This document shows, in pieces, positions 60,040-64,000 of a stretch of 64,000 bases of DNA; the first letter of the stretch is position 1, and the number at the start of each line of letters is the position of its first letter. The notes beneath the pieces are model-generated. The model saw only the letters and a list, made by a program, of their open reading frames with translations. It did no database searches and was not told the origin of the DNA. Source of the stretch: IOR16 sp034927775 (GTDB lineage Bacteria; Bacillota; Clostridia; Peptostreptococcales; Anaerovoracaceae); contig JAYFPL010000077.1 of NCBI GenBank assembly GCA_034927775.1, forward strand, positions 17,322-81,321. Reading direction: 5' to 3'. The position numbers and the translations under genes are program-made.

Positions 60040-60747
60040 ATGAATACAGTGACAAAATTTATCGCAATACCTTTGGGATCGTTATTGTATTTTTTGTATA
60101 GTTTCATTGATAATTATGGTATTACATTAATTGTATTCACTGTAATTGTTCGGCTATGTCTGTTCCCTTTGTATGCGAATCAAATAAAGCATACATCTAA
60201 AATGCAGGATCTTCAGCCAAAGATGGTTGCAATACAAAAAAAATATGCGAATGATAAAGAAACGATGAATCAGAAAATGCAGGAACTGTACCAGGAAGAA
60301 AAGTTCAATCCTATGCTTGGTTGTCTTCCTATGCTGATTCAGTTTCCGATTATTATTGGTTTGTTTGCACTTTTGAGAAATCCAATGGCTTACATTGATA
60401 ATTCCAGTATGATTATGGCTGTTCATGAATCCTTTTTATGGATTCCGGATTTAAGTCAGCCGGATAGCTGGATTTTACCTATTGCTGCAGGTATCACTAC
60501 TTATTTTTCATTTTCTATGACGCAATCTCAATCAACATCAGAAAATGCAGCGAATCCAATGATGAAAATGATGAAATATTTCTTCCCTGTTATGATTGTT
60601 TGGATGGGTCGTTCTTTCCCTGCTGGTTTGACAATTTATTGGTTTATCGGTAATTTGATTCAAGTATTCCAAACAATGGCTTTAAATAAGTTGAAGAATA
60701 AAGCAAAGGAAGAAAAAGAAGCTTCAAAGAAAAAGGGAAAGAAATAA
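60040..60747 (+). CDS. yidC: Membrane protein insertase YidC
   Basis: 235 residues. Five membrane segments; IVFTVIVRLCLFPLYANQIK, KFNPMLGCLPMLIQFPIIIG and FPAGLTIYWFIGNLIQVFQT are the family cores. It is the short Gram-positive (SpoIIIJ/Oxa1) form but lacks a signal-peptide Cys. C-terminus is Lys-rich (EEKEASKKKGKK). A GTG three codons after the ATG is an alternative start. Confidence 0.96.
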   Translation: MNTVTKFIAIPLGSLLYFLYSFIDNYGITLIVFTVIVRLCLFPLYANQIKHTSKMQDLQPKMVAIQKKYANDKETMNQKMQELYQEEKFNPMLGCLPMLIQFPIIIGLFALLRNPMAYIDNSSMIMAVHESFLWIPDLSQPDSWILPIAAGITTYFSFSMTQSQSTSENAANPMMKMMKYFFPVMIVWMGRSFPAGLTIYWFIGNLIQVFQTMALNKLKNKAKEEKEASKKKGKK

Positions 60748-60762
60748 ATGGAGGAATAAACG

Positions 60763-61554
60763 ATGGATTATTCAGAGAAATGGGGAACCACGATAGAAGA
60801 AGCTGTTAAATTGGCCTTGATTGATTTAAAGCTTACGAAAGAAGAAGTAAAGGTTACCGTATTAGAGGAACCTACTAAAGGATTTTTTGGAATCGGATCA
60901 AAACTTGCAAAGGTTCGTGTTGAAAAAAATATTGAAGAAAAACCATCAAATAAAATAATAGAAGAAAAGCCACCTGTAAAGGTTGCAATAAAAAAACAAG
61001 AGTCGTCTATTTGTAAAGAAGAAAAAATCATAGCACCTACAGCACCAGCTAAAGTTCAGAAAAAAGAAGAGACTCTTGTTATTCGTGAAAGACCTTCCGA
61101 TCTTGTTGAAGTACAAGATCATGTAGCACTTACATTCTTGAAGGAAGTAACTGAAAAAATGGGATTAAACCTTTCTATTAATGCATTTAAGAATGAAGCA
61201 AATGTATATATTGATATTGAAGGAAAAGATTCCGGAACCATTATTGGTAAAAGAGGTCAAACGTTAGATGCAATTCAGTATCTAACCAGTTTGATTGTAA
61301 ATAAAGACAAAGAGAAATACGTTCGTGTTGTAGTTGATGCGGAAAATTACAGGCAAAAAAGAGAGAAGACATTAGAGCAATTAGCGAATCGCTTGGGTGA
61401 TAAAGTCATTCGAACAAAGAAAAGCGTTCGCCTTGAGCCTATGAACCCTTATGAAAGAAAAGTGATCCATGCAACTTTACAAAGCAAATCGGGTATCATA
61501 ACAAGAAGTGAGGGAGAAGAGCCTTATAGAAGGGTAATCATTGAATTAAAATAA
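60763..61554 (+). CDS. jag: RNA-binding protein Jag (KhpB)
   Basis: 263 residues: Jag-N domain (KWGTTIEEAVKLALIDLKLT), a variable linker with Lys/Pro repeats, a KH domain (SGTIIGKRGQTLDAIQYLTS) and an R3H domain (LEPMNPYERKVIHATLQSKS). Takes part in RNA regulation and cell-shape control with KhpA. Follows yidC, as in most Firmicutes. Confidence 0.96.
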   Translation: MDYSEKWGTTIEEAVKLALIDLKLTKEEVKVTVLEEPTKGFFGIGSKLAKVRVEKNIEEKPSNKIIEEKPPVKVAIKKQESSICKEEKIIAPTAPAKVQKKEETLVIRERPSDLVEVQDHVALTFLKEVTEKMGLNLSINAFKNEANVYIDIEGKDSGTIIGKRGQTLDAIQYLTSLIVNKDKEKYVRVVVDAENYRQKREKTLEQLANRLGDKVIRTKKSVRLEPMNPYERKVIHATLQSKSGIITRSEGEEPYRRVIIELK

Positions 61555-61560
61555 TTTAGA

Positions 61561-61595
61561 AAAAGGCTGTTTCTTCGGAAGCAGCCTTCTGTAAT
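61561..61595 (+). terminator. Hairpin between jag and mnmE
   Basis: AAGGCTG and CAGCCTT with a loop including TTCGGAA; the T run is weak (CTGTAAT), so partial termination at best. Confidence 0.6.
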
Positions 61596-61608
61596 AAGGA
61601 GAAGTAAG

Positions 61609-62994
61609 ATGGAAGATACCATTGCTGCCATTGCCACAGCCTTTGGAGAAGGTGGCATTGGAATCATTCGAATGAGTGGAGAAAAAGCAAAAGATATTTT
61701 GGATCAGGTTTTTATACCAATTAATAAAAAAAATTCAGAGCATAATTTAATCGTTAATCGGCGATTGACATATGGTAATGTTGTTGATCCAAATACAAAT
61801 GAAATTATTGATGAAGTCATGGCTGTCTTTATGAAGGCACCTTATACTTATACGATGGAGGATGTCGCTGAAATTCATTGTCATGGCAGTAGTGTATCAC
61901 TTCAAAAAACCCTAGCACTGGTTTTGCGCTTTGGAGCAAGATTAGCTGAGAAGGGTGAATTTACAAAACGTGCATTTTTAAATGGAAGATTGGATCTATC
62001 ACAAGCAGAGGCTGTTATTGATTTAATTAAGGCAAAGACAGAAAAAAGCTTCCAATTAGCTCTTTCACAAATGGAAGGAAGCTTATCAAAGAAAATAAAA
62101 GAAATCCGTTCAGAACTTATGGACCTTTTGGTTCAAATTGCAGTTAATTTGGATTATCCGGATGAAGATATTGAGGAGCTTACTTATGATAAACAAAAAA
62201 ATAGTTTATTGTTAATTGGCGATAAAATAGATAAATTAATTGCTTCAGCCAATACTGGTCGAATGCTGCGTGAAGGAATTTCTGTGACAATTATTGGAAA
62301 ACCAAATGTCGGTAAATCTTCATTAATGAATGCTTTTTTAAAGGAATCTCGCGCTATTGTCACTGAAATACCCGGAACAACTCGTGATATAATAGAGGAG
62401 TCAATGAGCATTCGAGGAATTCCGATTAAGCTTACCGATACCGCTGGCATTCATGAAACAAATGATATTATTGAGCAGATAGGAATTGAGAAAAGTAAGC
62501 AATCATTTAATCAAGCAGATCTTATTATTTTTATGCTGGATGCTAATTGTCCGCTTTCGAAAGAGGACATGGAAATTGCTGAATATATAGGTGAGAAAAA
62601 TACAATTGTATTATTAAATAAAACAGATTTAGATATTTGCATCAGTATTGATGAGATAAAAAAATTCTTACCAAATGCGATTGTTTTATTTACTTCAATG
62701 GTAAATGAAATTGGTTTGGATGAGTTAGAGTCAGAGATTGAAAAAATGGTTTATGGTGGAAATTTAGTTCAAAAAGATAGTATGATGATTACGAGTGTTC
62801 GTCATAAAGAATTACTGATACAGGCTAGACAGTCTATTGACGATGCATTTGAAATGACGAATCGAATGGAAGCTATGGATTTTATTGAAGTAGATATAAA
62901 AAGAGCGTGGGAATTATTAGGAGAAATGATTGGCGAAACTGTATCTGAGGACATTGTAAACGAAGTGTTTTCTCGGTTTTGTCTTGGAAAATAG
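61609..62994 (+). CDS. mnmE: tRNA modification GTPase MnmE
   Basis: 461 residues. N-terminal folate-binding part (EDTIAAIATAFGEGGIGIIR), GTPase domain (Walker A IGKPNVGKSSLMNAFLKES, DTAG, LNKTD), helical domain, and the C-terminal CLGK (Cys motif). Works with MnmG to make cmnm5U34. AGGAG-like site before the ATG. Confidence 0.97.
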   Translation: MEDTIAAIATAFGEGGIGIIRMSGEKAKDILDQVFIPINKKNSEHNLIVNRRLTYGNVVDPNTNEIIDEVMAVFMKAPYTYTMEDVAEIHCHGSSVSLQKTLALVLRFGARLAEKGEFTKRAFLNGRLDLSQAEAVIDLIKAKTEKSFQLALSQMEGSLSKKIKEIRSELMDLLVQIAVNLDYPDEDIEELTYDKQKNSLLLIGDKIDKLIASANTGRMLREGISVTIIGKPNVGKSSLMNAFLKESRAIVTEIPGTTRDIIEESMSIRGIPIKLTDTAGIHETNDIIEQIGIEKSKQSFNQADLIIFMLDANCPLSKEDMEIAEYIGEKNTIVLLNKTDLDICISIDEIKKFLPNAIVLFTSMVNEIGLDELESEIEKMVYGGNLVQKDSMMITSVRHKELLIQARQSIDDAFEMTNRMEAMDFIEVDIKRAWELLGEMIGETVSEDIVNEVFSRFCLGK

Positions 62995-63004
62995 AGGGCA
63001 AGCT

Positions 63005-64000
63005 ATGAATTATTATATTATGAATGAATACGATGTAATTGTCGTTGGAGCTGGACATGCAGGATGTGAGGCTGGTTTGGCATGCGCTCGTATGGGACAA
63101 AAAACTTTAATGTTATCTATAAATTTGGAGGCGGTTGCAATGATGGCATGCAATCCTTCCATCGGGGGAAGCGGAAAAGGACATTTAGTACGAGAAATTG
63201 ATGCACTTGGTGGTCAAATGGGTATTAACATTGATAAAACTTTTATTCAAAGTAAAATGTTAAATACAGCGAAAGGTCCAGCTGTTCATTCTCTACGTGC
63301 ACAAGCGGATAAAGCTCGCTATCATGAAGAAATGAAGAAAACAATTGAAGGTCAGGAAAATCTTCATTTAAAACAGGGTGAGGTTGTTGATTTAATTGTT
63401 GAAGATAATCAGGTAAAAGGTGTTATTTTAAAAACTGGTTCCGCATATAAAGCAAAGGCAGTTATTTTAGCAACCGGAACGTTTTTAAAAGGAAAAATAT
63501 TTATTGGTGAATGGATTTATGAAAGTGGTCCAAATGGGCTTGCTCCATCAACTGAGCTTGGTGATAACTTAAGAAAATATGGCCTTGCAATGAGACGGTT
63601 TAAGACCGGAACGCCGGCAAGAGCATTAGGAAAGAGTATGCATTTTGAGAAGATGCAGGAGCAAAAAGGTGATGATGAAATTGTTCCATTTTCTTTTATG
63701 AATGATAAGCTGGAAAAAGAACAAGTTTCTTGCTGGCTTACTTATACGAATGAAGAGACACACAAAGTCATTCGAGAGAATTTTTTGAGGTCAGCTCTTT
63801 TTGGAGGCAAAATAGAAGGTATTGGTCCACGCTATTGTCCTTCCATTGAAGACAAAATTAATCGATTTGCAGACAAAGAAAGACATCAATTATTTATTGA
63901 ACCGGAAGGTTTGTATACGGATGAAATGTATATTCAGGGTATGTCTTCAAGCTTACCGGAAGATGTTCAAGAAGCTTTTTATAAAACAATACCGGGTTTA
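63005..64000 (+). CDS. mnmG: tRNA modification FAD enzyme MnmG (5' part, cut by window)
   Basis: 332 residues are visible, out of about 630 expected. EYDVIVVGAGHAGCEAGLAC (FAD site), AMMACNPSIGGSGKGHLVRE, GPAVHSLRAQADKARY and RRFKTGTPARAL are diagnostic. ATG at 63005 with GAGGG upstream, 10 bases after mnmE. Confidence 0.97.
   Translation, partial: MNYYIMNEYDVIVVGAGHAGCEAGLACARMGQKTLMLSINLEAVAMMACNPSIGGSGKGHLVREIDALGGQMGINIDKTFIQSKMLNTAKGPAVHSLRAQADKARYHEEMKKTIEGQENLHLKQGEVVDLIVEDNQVKGVILKTGSAYKAKAVILATGTFLKGKIFIGEWIYESGPNGLAPSTELGDNLRKYGLAMRRFKTGTPARALGKSMHFEKMQEQKGDDEIVPFSFMNDKLEKEQVSCWLTYTNEETHKVIRENFLRSALFGGKIEGIGPRYCPSIEDKINRFADKERHQLFIEPEGLYTDEMYIQGMSSSLPEDVQEAFYKTIPGL

Noticed and set aside
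1..64000. CRISPR arrays, IS elements, prophage, tRNA or rRNA genes
   Set aside because: I saw no regular repeat-spacer pattern, transposase or integrase, or cloverleaf in any intergenic region. A tRNAscan or Infernal run would be decisive.

Overview
The window is a chromosomal segment of a low-GC, anaerobic, endospore-forming Firmicute (class Clostridia). Sporulation genes (spoIIAA-spoIIAB-sigF, yabP, yabQ), walRK, gdpP, purA and the dnaA-dnaN-recF and rpmH-rnpA-yidC-jag-mnmE-mnmG core genes support this. It spans the replication origin. Nearly all genes left of about 54.9 kb are read leftward and all genes right of 55.37 kb rightward, and DnaA boxes flank dnaA. The genus cannot be fixed from the sequence; a gut-type clostridium is likely. 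I saw no tRNA or rRNA genes, insertion sequences, prophage or CRISPR array.

Layout. (1) 1-5.9 kb is a corrinoid-linked accessory region. A secreted terpenoid-cyclase-fold repeat protein (cut by the window edge), a DUF2292 mini-protein and a third, apparently gene-less leader each lie behind one of three cobalamin riboswitches on the minus strand. Next to them are a TIM-barrel protein, a lipoprotein with an alpha/alpha repeat domain plus a DUF4430 domain (the two-domain plan of intrinsic factor/transcobalamin) behind a near-perfect sigma-54 promoter, and a second lipoprotein. (2) 5.9-12.5 kb holds a tandem duplication of a PadR-DUF2812 module, superoxide dismutase, YbaK, a DtxR-type regulator divergent from a FeoB-associated Cys-rich mini-protein with a palindromic operator, and an HD hydrolase with a structured leader. 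(3) 12.4-26.8 kb holds ridA-citrate synthase, an LtaS-like enzyme, walRK-yabPQ-divIC-rnmV-ksgA, a subtilase, an M23 peptidase and DnaD. (4) 26.9-33.6 kb holds purA, dnaB, rplI, gdpP, rpsR, ssb and rpsF. (5) 33.7-42.9 kb holds an OPT transporter, a nucleotidyltransferase, a chorismate mutase-shikimate kinase fusion, PlsC, PAP2, DUF2148, an orphan 48-residue acidic peptide, an ECF sigma/anti-sigma pair and a DUF2089 cassette. (6) 43-50.3 kb holds a sigma-54-controlled isoaspartyl-dipeptidase/YfcC transporter pair, its probable activator, trpS and the spoIIA operon. (7) 50.3-64 kb holds gyrA-gyrB on the left of oriC and dnaA-dnaN-recF-rpmH-rnpA-yidD-yidC-jag-mnmE-mnmG on the right. This is a rearrangement of the usual Firmicute order.

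The most unusual part is the left end. It looks like a bacterial cell-surface corrinoid-binding system built on the transcobalamin fold, wired to B12 by three riboswitches and to a separate signal by sigma-54. A second sigma-54 promoter in front of yfcC-iadA shows that enhancer-dependent transcription is used elsewhere on this chromosome.
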